From: Vagococcus humatus
GTDB taxonomy: Bacteria; Bacillota; Bacilli; Lactobacillales; Vagococcaceae
Length of the DNA: 64,000 nucleotides
Assembly (NCBI RefSeq): GCF_003950325.1
Contig: NZ_PXZH01000001.1
Coordinates: 558,001-622,000, forward strand
Direction of reading: 5' to 3'
Position numbers and translations under genes: made by a program. The notes under the pieces were generated by a model. That model saw only the letters and a program-made list of their open reading frames with translations. It did not search any database and was not told where the DNA came from. Shown here in pieces: positions 42,224-51,410 of this stretch (position 1 is the stretch's first letter; each line of letters starts with the position of its first letter).

Positions 42224-42976
42224 GTGCTTACTGAAGAAAGACAACAACGAATCCTTGATTATTTAGCTACAGAAAAAATTGTTAAATCTCATGATTTAGT
42301 CACTCGCTTACAAACATCTGAATCAACTATTAGACGGGATTTAAGTGATTTAGAAGCAGCAGGTAAATTGATTCGTATTCACGGCGGAGCCAAGTTAATC
42401 GCCAAAGTGGACGCTGAAGAAAACCTATTAGAAAAATCGGTCAAAAACACTCAAGAAAAACAACTTATTGCTCAAGCTGCTGCCAGCTTAGTCAAAGACC
42501 AAGATATTATTTATTTAGATGCTGGTTCTACCACTTATGAAATGATTCCTTATTTAAAAGATAAAGACTTATTAGTAGTGACTAATTCGGTCAAACATGC
42601 CACTTTATTAGCTGACTATCAGCTGGCAACTATTATCATTGGGGGCATGATTAAGTTATCCACCCAAGCAATCATTGGGGCTCATAGTGTCAAACAACTG
42701 GAACAATTCAGACTAGATCACGCTTTTATGGGTATGAATAATCTACATGCTGATTATGGTTATACTACTCCAGACATAGAAGAAGCCACGATGAAACGCA
42801 CTGCGATGAATCAGGCTGAAAATGTTTGGGTACTAGTAGATCATACTAAGTTTGGTGGTACTTCGTTTGCTCAAGTTGCCACTTTAGATAAGGCCACTAT
42901 TTTAACGGATTATTGTCCAAAAGAAGTCTTGGACAGCTTTACACAAAAAACAACTATAAAGGAGTTTATGTCATGA
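42224..42976 (+). CDS. fruR: DeoR-family repressor of the fructose operon
   Basis: 250 residues. N-terminal HTH (ERQQRILDYLATEKIVKSHDL, SESTIRRDLSDLE, IHGGAKL), then a sugar-phosphate-sensing DeoR domain with DAGSTTYEM. In-frame ATGs at 42215 and 42218 lie against the ribosome site AAAGGA (42209-42214); GTG 42224 has 9-nt spacing and yields the family's usual MLTEER start. Stop overlaps the fruK start as ATGA. Confidence 0.9.
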   Translation: MLTEERQQRILDYLATEKIVKSHDLVTRLQTSESTIRRDLSDLEAAGKLIRIHGGAKLIAKVDAEENLLEKSVKNTQEKQLIAQAAASLVKDQDIIYLDAGSTTYEMIPYLKDKDLLVVTNSVKHATLLADYQLATIIIGGMIKLSTQAIIGAHSVKQLEQFRLDHAFMGMNNLHADYGYTTPDIEEATMKRTAMNQAENVWVLVDHTKFGGTSFAQVATLDKATILTDYCPKEVLDSFTQKTTIKEFMS

Positions 42977-43884
42977 TCTATACCGTTACGTTAAATCCTT
43001 CTATTGACTACATTGTTCACGTCGATGATTTTAAAGAAGGACAACTAAATAAAACCAAGCAAACCATTAAATTACCTGGTGGAAAAGGAATTAATGTTTC
43101 ACGTATTTTAAATCGCTTAGGTACCCCTTCCCTTGCTTTAGGCTTTTTAGGTGGATTTACTGGAGAATTTATTCAAGATTGGTTAACAAAAGAAGGTATT
43201 CAAACAACCTTTACCCAGATTGCTGATGACACTCGGATTAATATTAAATTAAAAAGTCAAACAGAAACAGAAATTAATGGAAACGGGCCCAAATTAACTT
43301 CTGAAGAAATACAACAATTTAAAGAACAACTTAATCAGGTGACTAAAGGAGATATTGTTGTTTTTTCTGGCAGTATGCCACCTAGTCTACCTAGTCATTT
43401 TTATGCTGAACTCATTCAGTTAGTCAAAGAAAAACAAGGGGAATTTGTCATTGATACAACTGGTGACTCGCTGCTGCAGGCGTTAAAAGAAAAACCCTTA
43501 TTAGTAAAACCTAATCATCATGAATTAGCGGATATGTTCCAAGTAACATTCTCATCCCTTGAAGATATCTTTCCATATGGGAAAAAACTAGTAGAAATGG
43601 GAGCGCAACAAGCCTTAGTTTCTCTTGGTGGTGAAGGTGCCTTACTGTTTACTGCTACACATATTTATTATGCTAGCGCCCCTAAAGGCATTCTTAAAAA
43701 TTCTGTTGGTGCTGGCGATTCCATGGTAGCTGGTTTTATTCATGGTTTACAGCAAACTAACCAACCAGAAGAAGCCTTTCGTTATGGTGTAGCTTGTGGT
43801 AGTGCTACTGCTTTTTCTGATGATTTAGCTACTTACCAAGCCATTCAAGACGTTTATGACACTGTTGCTATTCACTGTTACTAA
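42973..43884 (+). CDS. fruK: 1-phosphofructokinase
   Basis: 303 residues, PfkB family. It phosphorylates fructose 1-phosphate to fructose 1,6-bisphosphate. Starts MIYTVTLNPSIDYIVHV; GGKGINVSRIL substrate loop and NSVGAGDSMVAGF catalytic Asp near the C-terminus. AAAGGAG precedes ATG 42973, which overlaps the fruR stop. Confidence 0.94.
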   Translation: MIYTVTLNPSIDYIVHVDDFKEGQLNKTKQTIKLPGGKGINVSRILNRLGTPSLALGFLGGFTGEFIQDWLTKEGIQTTFTQIADDTRINIKLKSQTETEINGNGPKLTSEEIQQFKEQLNQVTKGDIVVFSGSMPPSLPSHFYAELIQLVKEKQGEFVIDTTGDSLLQALKEKPLLVKPNHHELADMFQVTFSSLEDIFPYGKKLVEMGAQQALVSLGGEGALLFTATHIYYASAPKGILKNSVGAGDSMVAGFIHGLQQTNQPEEAFRYGVACGSATAFSDDLATYQAIQDVYDTVAIHCY

Positions 43885-43907
43885 TTATCTAGAAAGAAGG
43901 TTTTTTT

Positions 43908-45824
43908 ATGAAAATGACTCAACTCTTTACCCCAGATACGATGATTTTAGATTTAGCTGCTACAACGAAAAGAGAAGCCATTGATGAAATGGTAGCCACT
44001 TTAAAAAAAGCTCACCGTATTTCTGATGACGCTGTTTTTAAACAAGGTATTTTAGATAGAGAAGCTCAAACTACAACTGGCTTAGGTGACGGAATTGCCA
44101 TGCCTCATGCTAAAAATAGTGCAGTCCTAGAGCCGACTGTTCTCTTTGCCAAAAGTCAAAAAGGAGTCGATTACGAAGCCTTAGACGGACAACCTACTTA
44201 TTTATTTTTCATGATTGCAGCACCAGAAGGAGCTAACGACACTCACTTAAAAGCTTTAGCTGCTTTAAGTCGGTTATTAATGCATCAAGAGTTTGTGAAT
44301 GACTTGAAACAGGCAACCACAGCTGAACAAGTCTTTACCTTGTTTGATCAAGCAGAAAAACAACTGGATCAAAAAGAAGCAGCTAGCCAACAAGAACCAA
44401 TAGCTAGCCAAGATACCCCTTATATTTTAGCAGTCACTGCTTGTCCAACTGGAATTGCTCATACTTATATGGCAGAAGACGCTTTAAAAGAAAAAGCTAA
44501 AGAGATGGGCATTCGGATAAAGGTAGAAACTAATGGATCAGATGGGATTAAACACGCTTTAACAGAAGAAGATATTAACCAAGCGACAGGGATTATTGTG
44601 GCAGCAGATAAGCAAGTAGCCATGAGTCGCTTTGACGGAAAACCTTTAATTAATCGTCCAGTAAGTGACGGGATTAGAAAGCCTGAGCAATTAATTCAAA
44701 CTATTTTAGACGGCTCAGCACCTATTTACCGAGCTAAAGCTCAAGATAAAACCCAAAAAGAAGCTAGCTCTGATACAACTGGTTCACTTGGTTCACAAAT
44801 CTATAAACATTTAATGAACGGTGTTAGTCATATGCTGCCTTTTGTTATTGGTGGTGGGATTGCTATCGCCTTAGCCTTTATGATTGACCAATTTATGGGG
44901 GTTCCTCAAGCCCATTTAAGCGAATTAGGTAGCTATCATCAAGCTGCTGCTTGGATGAAAGAAATTGGCGGAGCTGCTTTTGGCTTTATGTTACCTGTTT
45001 TAGCTGGTTTTATTGCTCAAAGTATTGCAGATCGTCCTGGTTTAGTGGCTGGTTTTGTGGCTGGTTCTTTAGCTGCTACTGGTGGGGCTGGTTTTCTAGG
45101 AGCTTTACTAGGTGGATTTATTGCAGGATATGTGATGATTGGGTTGAAACACTTACTAGGAAAACTACCTAAATCCTTAGAAGGTATTAGAACTATCTTA
45201 TTCTATCCGGTTTTTGGTGTGATTATTACAGGTGGTTTGATGTTATTAGTTAACATTCCTATGCAGGCTATTAACAATGGATTAAATAACTTTTTAAACG
45301 GTTTGTCTGGCGCAAACGCTGCTCTACTTGGTGCTTTATTAGCAGGGATGATGGCTATTGACTTAGGGGGTCCTATTAATAAAGCTGCTTATGTTTTTGG
45401 TACAGGAACACTAGCTACAACAGTTGCTACTGGAGGAAGTCCTATGATGGCTGCAGTGATGGCTGGAGGAATGGTTCCTCCCCTTGCTATCTTTTTTGCC
45501 ACTCGTTTCTTTAAACAAAAATTTAGTGAAAAAGATCAACAAGCTGGTTTAACCAATGTTATTATGGGAGCTTCTTTTATTACTGAAGGAGCGATTCCCT
45601 TTGCGGCTGCCGATCCTTTGCGAATGATTCCAGGATTTGTTGTTGGTTCTGCTTTAACCGGAGCATTGGTTAGTGGTTTTGGCATTAAACTTATGGCACC
45701 TCACGGAGGAATCTTTGTTATTTTGTTAATCAATAAACCTTTATTGTTCCTTTTATTTGTTTTACTAGGTTCCCTAGTTAGCTCAATAATTATTGGCACA
45801 ATGAAAAAAGATACTCGTAACTAA
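43908..45824 (+). CDS. fruA: fructose-specific PTS enzyme IIABC
   Basis: 638 residues. EIIA domain 1-150 with phosphohistidine in GIAMPHAKN; EIIB domain about 165-265 with phosphocysteine in TACPTGIAHTYMAEDAL; EIIC membrane domain about 290-638 with roughly nine helices. It takes up fructose as fructose 1-phosphate, the substrate of FruK upstream. GAAGG precedes the ATG. Confidence 0.95.
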   Translation: MKMTQLFTPDTMILDLAATTKREAIDEMVATLKKAHRISDDAVFKQGILDREAQTTTGLGDGIAMPHAKNSAVLEPTVLFAKSQKGVDYEALDGQPTYLFFMIAAPEGANDTHLKALAALSRLLMHQEFVNDLKQATTAEQVFTLFDQAEKQLDQKEAASQQEPIASQDTPYILAVTACPTGIAHTYMAEDALKEKAKEMGIRIKVETNGSDGIKHALTEEDINQATGIIVAADKQVAMSRFDGKPLINRPVSDGIRKPEQLIQTILDGSAPIYRAKAQDKTQKEASSDTTGSLGSQIYKHLMNGVSHMLPFVIGGGIAIALAFMIDQFMGVPQAHLSELGSYHQAAAWMKEIGGAAFGFMLPVLAGFIAQSIADRPGLVAGFVAGSLAATGGAGFLGALLGGFIAGYVMIGLKHLLGKLPKSLEGIRTILFYPVFGVIITGGLMLLVNIPMQAINNGLNNFLNGLSGANAALLGALLAGMMAIDLGGPINKAAYVFGTGTLATTVATGGSPMMAAVMAGGMVPPLAIFFATRFFKQKFSEKDQQAGLTNVIMGASFITEGAIPFAAADPLRMIPGFVVGSALTGALVSGFGIKLMAPHGGIFVILLINKPLLFLLFVLLGSLVSSIIIGTMKKDTRN

Positions 45825-45847
45825 GAGCTAATCTATTAACTAAGCTA

Positions 45848-45880
45848 AAAGGAAAGATGATGATCATCTTTCCTTTTTTT
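45848..45880 (+). terminator. fructose operon terminator
   Basis: AAAGGAAAGATGA / TCATCTTTCCTTT followed by a T-run. Confidence 0.9.
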
Positions 45881-46014
45881 ATGTTATTTTACTAACACGA
45901 CTAGTTAAAAATTAGATTAATATTAGCTAAAAAACATATCTTAATTGCTTAGCTACTATTAGGTTAGTGATATAATGAACACAACAAATTTTTATTTTAA
46001 AGGAGCCCTATTTT

Positions 46015-46521
46015 ATGGAAAAACAAGCCTATTTAGAAATGGTAAGAGAAGTTGCTGAAGAATATTTTCGCTCTGGAACTTATTATTGTTCGGAAGCAGT
46101 AGTTGAAACAATCAATGATGTATTAGGTAAACCTTATGAGGATGATGTTGTCCGCTTAGCCTCTGGTTTTCCGATTGGTATGGGAAAAGCCCAATGCTTA
46201 TGCGGAGCTGTTTCTGGTGGCCAAATTGGTTTAGGTATGGTTTACGGTCGTAAAAAAGGTGAACCAATGGATCCAGAGATGTTTGAGATAGCTAAAGGCC
46301 TTCATGACTATGTCAAAGAAGAATACCGTTCTTGCTGTTGCCGAGTTATCACAAGACAATGGGCAGGAGATGACTTTAAATCAGAAGGAAGAAAACAACA
46401 CTGTATTGCCATTACTGGTAATGTAGCTGTTTGGGTTGTGAATGAATTAATCGAAAAAGGTAAAATTGATTTAGCTACTGCCCCAATCCTTCAAGTAGAA
46501 AAACCTGCTAGCGAGGCTTAG
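46015..46521 (+). CDS. C_GCAxxG_C_C family protein
   Basis: 168 residues with the cysteine pattern of this family: YYCSEAVVE, GKAQCLCGAVSGG, EYRSCCCRVI and KQHCIAITG. Such proteins are thought to bind a metal or redox cofactor; some relatives are annotated as split-Soret cytochromes. No signal peptide, so cytosolic. AAAGGAG precedes the ATG. It lies one base upstream of a TDT transporter gene, so the two form an operon. Function unknown. Confidence 0.85.
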   Translation: MEKQAYLEMVREVAEEYFRSGTYYCSEAVVETINDVLGKPYEDDVVRLASGFPIGMGKAQCLCGAVSGGQIGLGMVYGRKKGEPMDPEMFEIAKGLHDYVKEEYRSCCCRVITRQWAGDDFKSEGRKQHCIAITGNVAVWVVNELIEKGKIDLATAPILQVEKPASEA

Positions 46522-46522
46522 C

Positions 46523-47440
46523 ATGAAAAAATATTTAAATGCTCTGCCCTTACCTGCATCTGCTCTTGGGTTAAGTTGTATTGGATTAGCTAATTTATAT
46601 AGTAACTTACCTATTTTACCTCATATTTTTCTAGTAGTTGGTCTACTAATATTACTAGCTATTGGGATGAAAATCTTAGGAAATTTTGCTGCTTTTCAAG
46701 AGCAAATGACCTTAGTTCCGATTGCTTCAACTTTTGGTACCTTTAGTATGGGACTTATTCTTTCAGCCAAGCCCTTGATGGCTTATTCTCCCCTACTTTC
46801 AAAAGGAATTTGGGGTCTTGGATTAATCATTCAACTTGCTTTAATTATTTATTTTACTGCAACCTTTGCCCGTAAAAAAAAGTTGGAGCTAGTCTTACCT
46901 TCTTGGTTTATTGTTTATGTAGGGATTGTTACTGTATCAATGACTGCCCCACTTTTCCAAGCCTTTCTTTTAGGTAAACTTATTTTTTGGTTTGGTTTTA
47001 TCGCTTTCTTTATTTTATTGCCTATTATAATTAAACGTTTGAAAAAGATGCCCTTACCTAAACCCTTAGCTTATACCATTGGAATTATGGCAGCCCCTGC
47101 TTCCCTAAATTTAGCAGGCTATTTAAGTGTTTTTGAAACAAAAAATATGGCCTTTGTCATGTTCCAACTATTATTAGCTAGTGCTTTATATGTATACGTT
47201 CTTTTTCAATTACCTAAACTTGTCCGCTTACCCTTCTCACCTGCCCAAGTAGGTTTGACTTTTCCATTAGTTATCTCAGCGACTGGTATGAAAATGAGTA
47301 GTGTTTATTTCACTCATTTCTGGCCACAGTTAGGACAAGTTTTTTCTATGATCCTCTTAATAGAATTAGTTATAGCCACTATAAGTGTGTTATGGGTACT
47401 AAAAAATTATAGCAAATTAGTCTTCTTTCCTAATCATTAA
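46523..47440 (+). CDS. TDT-family (TehA/SLAC1-like) transporter
   Basis: 305 residues, about ten transmembrane helices, with LPLPASALGLSCIGLANL at the N-terminus as in the tellurite-resistance/dicarboxylate transporter family, whose members pass anions such as sulfite, malate or chloride. The ribosome site is inside the preceding gene. Substrate unknown; cotranscription with a cysteine-rich protein suggests a redox or sulfur anion, which is inference. Confidence 0.82.
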   Translation: MKKYLNALPLPASALGLSCIGLANLYSNLPILPHIFLVVGLLILLAIGMKILGNFAAFQEQMTLVPIASTFGTFSMGLILSAKPLMAYSPLLSKGIWGLGLIIQLALIIYFTATFARKKKLELVLPSWFIVYVGIVTVSMTAPLFQAFLLGKLIFWFGFIAFFILLPIIIKRLKKMPLPKPLAYTIGIMAAPASLNLAGYLSVFETKNMAFVMFQLLLASALYVYVLFQLPKLVRLPFSPAQVGLTFPLVISATGMKMSSVYFTHFWPQLGQVFSMILLIELVIATISVLWVLKNYSKLVFFPNH

Positions 47441-47454
47441 TTATTTGGACAAAC

Positions 47455-47496
47455 AAACACTCACACTTGACTTAGAAATCATGTGTGAGTGTTTTT
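47455..47496. terminator. terminator between TDT transporter and sdpI
   Basis: AAACACTCACAC / GTGTGAGTGTTT with T-run on the plus strand. Confidence 0.87.
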
Positions 47497-47504
47497 CCTT
47501 TTAT

Positions 47505-48140
47505 TTAATGACCTAACTCTGCTTTATAAAGCAAATAAGAATAAAGAGTCGGCAAAATAATAGCTACCCCAGTTAAAATTAAAAAACTCCAAATAACAAA
47601 AAAGAAGCTACTTAAAATCATGCATAATCCTGTAATAACCCAAACTTTACCAGCAAATCGGTGAGTTTTTTGCCAATTGTCAGAACTGTTTAAAGTCCAA
47701 GGAAGACGAATACCTACTGTATAATTTTGCTTCACTTTAGGCAGATAATTACCAATTATCACAAATAAAATACCTAAGAATAATTTCACAATAAAGCCTA
47801 CATTAATAGGATAACCTAAAGCCATTCCGTAACTAATACTTGTCATCATGACAGAAATAACCGGTATGATCCATAAGACTACTCGAAACATTTTAGGACT
47901 TATTTGGCTTTTCTTTGGATCTTTTAATGTCATAAAAACAGAAAACAGATGAAAACCTAATAAAATAACTGGCATACCAAACACAGCAAACATTTTACTA
48001 CTTACTCCGTCAACTTCATTGTATTGATTAAAATGAGTAGGAATAGTCTCTGGCAGACGTTTCCATAAAAATAACCCAACTAATATTGGAAATAAAATAA
48101 CTAAACTAGTTATAGCAATACTTTTTTTATATTGAGACAT
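47505..48140 (-). CDS. sdpI: SdpI-family membrane protein
   Basis: 211 residues, six helices; DUF1648 at the N-terminus (RLPETIPTHFNQYNEVDG) and the SdpI segment GIRLPWTLNSSDNWQKTHRFAGK. In Bacillus SdpI gives immunity to a toxin and sequesters the repressor SdpR. Here it follows its ArsR-type repressor by 1 nt. No toxin gene is nearby, so a signal-sensing role rather than immunity is likely. Confidence 0.87.
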   Translation of the reverse strand: MSQYKKSIAITSLVILFPILVGLFLWKRLPETIPTHFNQYNEVDGVSSKMFAVFGMPVILLGFHLFSVFMTLKDPKKSQISPKMFRVVLWIIPVISVMMTSISYGMALGYPINVGFIVKLFLGILFVIIGNYLPKVKQNYTVGIRLPWTLNSSDNWQKTHRFAGKVWVITGLCMILSSFFFVIWSFLILTGVAIILPTLYSYLLYKAELGH

Positions 48141-48141
48141 G

Positions 48142-48408
48142 TTATTTTCCTTCTTTCAGCTCAGTAAACCACATCATGACCTCTTCTACCACAGATGTGT
48201 TTAGCTCGTAATACACATAATTTTTATACTTACTTTCCGTTACTAAATCAGCTTTTTTTAATACCGTTAGATGATATGAAATGGTTGCAGCGCTCATCTC
48301 AAATTGCTTACTAATTTCTCCAGCAGATAACTTGCCATGTTTTAACAAGTCTAAAATTTTTCTTCGCTCCGGAGCAGCTAAAGCCTTAAAAGTTTCTGAG
48401 ACACCCAA
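48142..48408 (-). CDS. sdpR: ArsR-family autorepressor (SdpR-like)
   Basis: 88 residues, winged helix: FKALAAPERRKILDLLKHGKLSAGEI, SAATISYHLTVLKKADLV. No metal-binding cysteines. Start is TTG behind GGAGGGAG. It precedes sdpI, and the palindrome at 48422-48451 is its likely operator. Confidence 0.87.
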   Translation of the reverse strand: MGVSETFKALAAPERRKILDLLKHGKLSAGEISKQFEMSAATISYHLTVLKKADLVTESKYKNYVYYELNTSVVEEVMMWFTELKEGK

Positions 48409-48421
48409 CTAACTCCCTCCT

Positions 48422-48451
48422 AACCTATTTAGAATTTTATCTAAATAGGTT
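48422..48451 (-). promoter_or_regulatory. SdpR-type operator palindrome
   Basis: AACCTATTTAGA (48422-48433) and TCTAAATAGGTT (48440-48451): perfect 12-bp arms with a 6-bp centre, 14 bp upstream of the sdpR start. Confidence 0.75.
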
Positions 48452-48492
48452 ATATCATATTCCGAGAAAAAAAGCTATCTATTTCTTCCTCA

Positions 48493-48535
48493 ATAAAAAA
48501 AGTAGTTAGTTTTTTATAAACTAACCACTCTTTTT
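48493..48535 (-). terminator. terminator of the VanZ-like gene
   Basis: On the minus strand AGTGGTTAGTTT / AAACTAACTACT with TTTTTTT after it. Confidence 0.87.
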
Positions 48536-48536
48536 A

Positions 48537-49055
48537 TTAATTAGCTATTAAAAGAAGAATTTCTAAAAGAATAATTGGAATACCAACCACACCACTAATG
48601 ATCGTGACCCACTTGGCTGTTTTTTCTTCATGATGGGTTAATTTATTTAACAAATGATAACAGCCTATACCAATTAAGCCACCTAAACTATTTAGGATGA
48701 TGTCATCTATATCACTACTACCTAAAGAAGCGAAATATTGAATTATTTCAATTACTAAACTCGTTAACACTGTTAAACCAAATAGTTTTTGCCAAGCTTT
48801 TTTAGGAAATAATGTCGAAAGATAAACACCTAAAGGCACAAACATCAAAATATTTCCCCAAATATTCATATCTATTAAACGAATGGTCCCAAAACCATTA
48901 TCAACAAATAAATAACTCTTAATTGACTGAAAAGGAACTAAATTAACACTTCTCACCTGGCTACCAATTCGAAAGAAAAATACTGTGTTTAATAATATAG
49001 CAAGATAGCCTAGTAACACTAACCAAAAAACAACTGAATAAACTTTTTTCTTCAC
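48537..49055 (-). CDS. VanZ-family membrane protein
   Basis: 172 residues, five helices, with the VanZ-like features NLVPFQSIKSYL, NIWGNILMFVPLGVYLSTLFPK and SSDIDDIILNSLGGLIGIGCY. GTG start behind AAAGGAG. VanZ relatives affect teicoplanin resistance; role here unknown. The 250 bp upstream show nothing recognisable except the promoter of the CDF gene. Confidence 0.85.
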   Translation of the reverse strand: MKKKVYSVVFWLVLLGYLAILLNTVFFFRIGSQVRSVNLVPFQSIKSYLFVDNGFGTIRLIDMNIWGNILMFVPLGVYLSTLFPKKAWQKLFGLTVLTSLVIEIIQYFASLGSSDIDDIILNSLGGLIGIGCYHLLNKLTHHEEKTAKWVTIISGVVGIPIILLEILLLIAN

Positions 49056-49276
49056 GCTATTTTCTCCTTTCCCACAAGTCTTATGACACTCTCTATTAAG
49101 TCTAACAAATAAATAACTCGGATTCCTCTTACGAAAGATGTAAATACTTTTAAGACTAAAGTCCTAGAAACAAAATATCCTCTATTAATTTTCACAAAAA
49201 TGTATCCCTTTTCTTAGTTAAACAACTCTTATTATTTCGGTTTCCCTTAATCATAGAGTTTTCATTTTCATTTTGC

Positions 49277-49282
49277 TATAAT
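49277..49282 (+). promoter_or_regulatory. extended -10 promoter of the CDF transporter gene
   Basis: TGCTATAAT (TATAAT at 49277-49282); no clear -35. Confidence 0.55.
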
Positions 49283-49318
49283 GGAATACATAGTTTTTCA
49301 AAAAGGAGGATGTCTTTG

Positions 49319-50209
49319 ATGTTAGAAGAAAGATATCGAGAACTCCGGATTGCTGAAAAAGGAGCACTAATTAGTATTTTTGCTTATATTTTAATTGCCA
49401 CGCTTAAATTAAGTGTAGGGAAATGGGCAAACTCTGAAGCTCTTCAAGCAGACGGATTAAATAACTTTACAGACATTTTAGCTTCTATTGCTGTTTTAAT
49501 CGGCTTACGGTTAGCTAGAAGACCAGCAGACGCTGAACACCGATATGGTCACTGGAAAGTAGAAAATGTAGCTAGTATGATTACCTCATTTATTATGGTA
49601 CTAGTTGGTCTACAAGTTTTTGCTACCTCTATCCAAACTATGTTACATGGCCGAGAAGATAATCCTGATGCGATTGCTGGCTTAGTCGGAATTGTTTCAG
49701 CCATTATCATGTACGGTGTTTATACTTACAACAACAAATTAGCTCATTCAGTTAAAAGTGGTGCCTTAAAAGCTGCAGCCAAGGACAATTTATCTGATGC
49801 TTTAACCAGTATTGGGACATCGATAGCCGTCTTTGCTTCATTCTTCCACTTATATTGGTTAGATAACTTGGCAGCTATCGTTATTGGGATTATCATTATT
49901 AAAACTGGTTTTGAAATCTTCCAAGAAAGTGCCTTTTCTTTATCCGATGGTTTTCCTGATGAGGATTTACTAGCTTATAAACAAGATGTGTTAAAAATAC
50001 CAGGTGTCAAAGGAGTTAAATCCATTCGAGGAAGAAGTTACGGAGCAATGACTTTTATTGATATTGTGGTTTACATGGATGCCTATTTATCCGTAAAGGA
50101 AAGTCACAGCATTACCGAAGAAATCGAACAATTATTACAAGATTCTTATCAAGTCTTTGATACAGATGTTCACGTTGAACCTTGCCCAAATTCGGAATGT
50201 CAGGAGTAA
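49319..50209 (+). CDS. cation diffusion facilitator family transporter
   Basis: 296 residues: six-helix CDF domain (ALQADGLNNFTDILASIAVLIG, HRYGHWKVENVASMI) with metal-site Asp/His residues, then a cytosolic C-terminal domain GVKSIRGRSYGAMTFIDIVVYMD with HVEP. Exports divalent metal (Zn, Mn or Fe) in exchange for protons. ATG 49310 sits on the GGAGG site itself, so ATG 49319 is chosen. A FAD oxidoreductase gene follows at once. Confidence 0.88.
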   Translation: MLEERYRELRIAEKGALISIFAYILIATLKLSVGKWANSEALQADGLNNFTDILASIAVLIGLRLARRPADAEHRYGHWKVENVASMITSFIMVLVGLQVFATSIQTMLHGREDNPDAIAGLVGIVSAIIMYGVYTYNNKLAHSVKSGALKAAAKDNLSDALTSIGTSIAVFASFFHLYWLDNLAAIVIGIIIIKTGFEIFQESAFSLSDGFPDEDLLAYKQDVLKIPGVKGVKSIRGRSYGAMTFIDIVVYMDAYLSVKESHSITEEIEQLLQDSYQVFDTDVHVEPCPNSECQE

Positions 50210-50214
50210 TGAAC

Positions 50215-51351
50215 ATGACTATAATAGTAGTAGGTGGTGGTATTGTTGGCAGTACTACTGCTTTTTATTTACAAAAAACTGGCCATAAAGTAACACTTAT
50301 TGATAAACAAACAGGGCAAGCTTCAAAAGCTGCAGCAGGAATTATTTCCCCTTGGTTATCTCAAAGAAGAAATCAAAATTGGTATCAGTTAGCTAGATTA
50401 GGGGCAGCTTTTTATCCTACCTTACTAAAAGATACTGGAACAGTTCATGCTAGTGCTTACCAACAAGTGGGAACTCTTTTATATAAGAAAAAACACACAT
50501 TACTAGATAAACTCACTGACTTAGCTCATACACGAAAACAAACAGCGAAAGAAATTGGAGAAATTGCACAACTTTCTGTAACAGATATTCAAGAAATATT
50601 TCCATTAATCCAGCATTCTTCTGAAGCTTTATTTGTGTCAGGTGGTGCCCGAGTTGACGGAAGTAAGTTAGTAGCTTCTATTCAACAAGCCTTCTGTCAA
50701 TTAGGAGGACAATACCTAGAGGACTGTGCCGAAAAAATCACCCCTCTCCCTAACTCTAAATGGCAAGTACAGCTAGAAACAGGACCTGTTTTAACTAGCC
50801 AACAATTAGTATTAACAGTTGGAGCCTGGTTACCTCAGCTGTTGACTCCTTTAGGTTACCAAGTTGATGTTCATCCTCAAAAAGGACAGTTAGCTGTTTA
50901 TCAATTAGATAAGTATCAAGCTAATACAGCCTCTTGGCCAGTCATTATGCCTTACGGGGAAGGAGATATTATTCCCTTTTCTAATGGCCGATTTCTGATT
51001 GGGGCAACACATGAAAATGATCAAGGCTTTGATTTAACTCCTTCTTTAAAGAAGTTAGAACCGATGTTAACTAATCTAACTCAGTGGTTACCTGACTTAC
51101 CTACTTGGCCTATTCAGACTATCCAAGTAGGAACTAGGGCATTTACTTCAGATTATCTGCCATTTTTTGGTCCATTATCTTCACATGATACTTGTTATGT
51201 AGCTAGTGGATTAGGTTCTTCTGGTTTAACAACTGGCCCTATTATTGCTAAAACTTTAGCGGATATGATTAATCACCAGCCTACTGTGGTACCAGTTGAA
51301 AACTATACACCTGACCCTTATATTCAACAACTTAACTCTTCCCACATATAA
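50215..51351 (+). CDS. FAD-dependent oxidoreductase, DadA/DAO family
   Basis: 378 residues. N-terminal FAD-binding IIVVGGGIVGSTTAFYL, C-terminal GLGSSGLTTGPIIAK. Related to D-amino-acid dehydrogenases and glycine oxidases; substrate unknown. AGGAG at the end of the CDF gene is 8 nt before ATG 50215; ATG 50209 is also in frame. Cotranscribed with the CDF transporter. Confidence 0.85.
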   Translation: MTIIVVGGGIVGSTTAFYLQKTGHKVTLIDKQTGQASKAAAGIISPWLSQRRNQNWYQLARLGAAFYPTLLKDTGTVHASAYQQVGTLLYKKKHTLLDKLTDLAHTRKQTAKEIGEIAQLSVTDIQEIFPLIQHSSEALFVSGGARVDGSKLVASIQQAFCQLGGQYLEDCAEKITPLPNSKWQVQLETGPVLTSQQLVLTVGAWLPQLLTPLGYQVDVHPQKGQLAVYQLDKYQANTASWPVIMPYGEGDIIPFSNGRFLIGATHENDQGFDLTPSLKKLEPMLTNLTQWLPDLPTWPIQTIQVGTRAFTSDYLPFFGPLSSHDTCYVASGLGSSGLTTGPIIAKTLADMINHQPTVVPVENYTPDPYIQQLNSSHI

Positions 51352-51352
51352 A

Positions 51353-51400
51353 AATAAGACTTTCTAGTTCCTACATAAGGATTAGAAAGTCTTATTTTTT
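51353..51400. terminator. terminator between FAD oxidoreductase and polC
   Basis: AATAAGACTTTCTA / TAGAAAGTCTTATT with T-run on the plus strand and A-run on the other side. Confidence 0.88.
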
Positions 51401-51410
51401 TAATCATCTC

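Noticed and set aside
42001-42234. 77-residue plus-strand frame between fabT and fruR
   Set aside because: It runs through the FabT boxes and the fruR promoter, is rich in Phe/Leu as expected for AT-rich noncoding DNA, and has no ribosome site.
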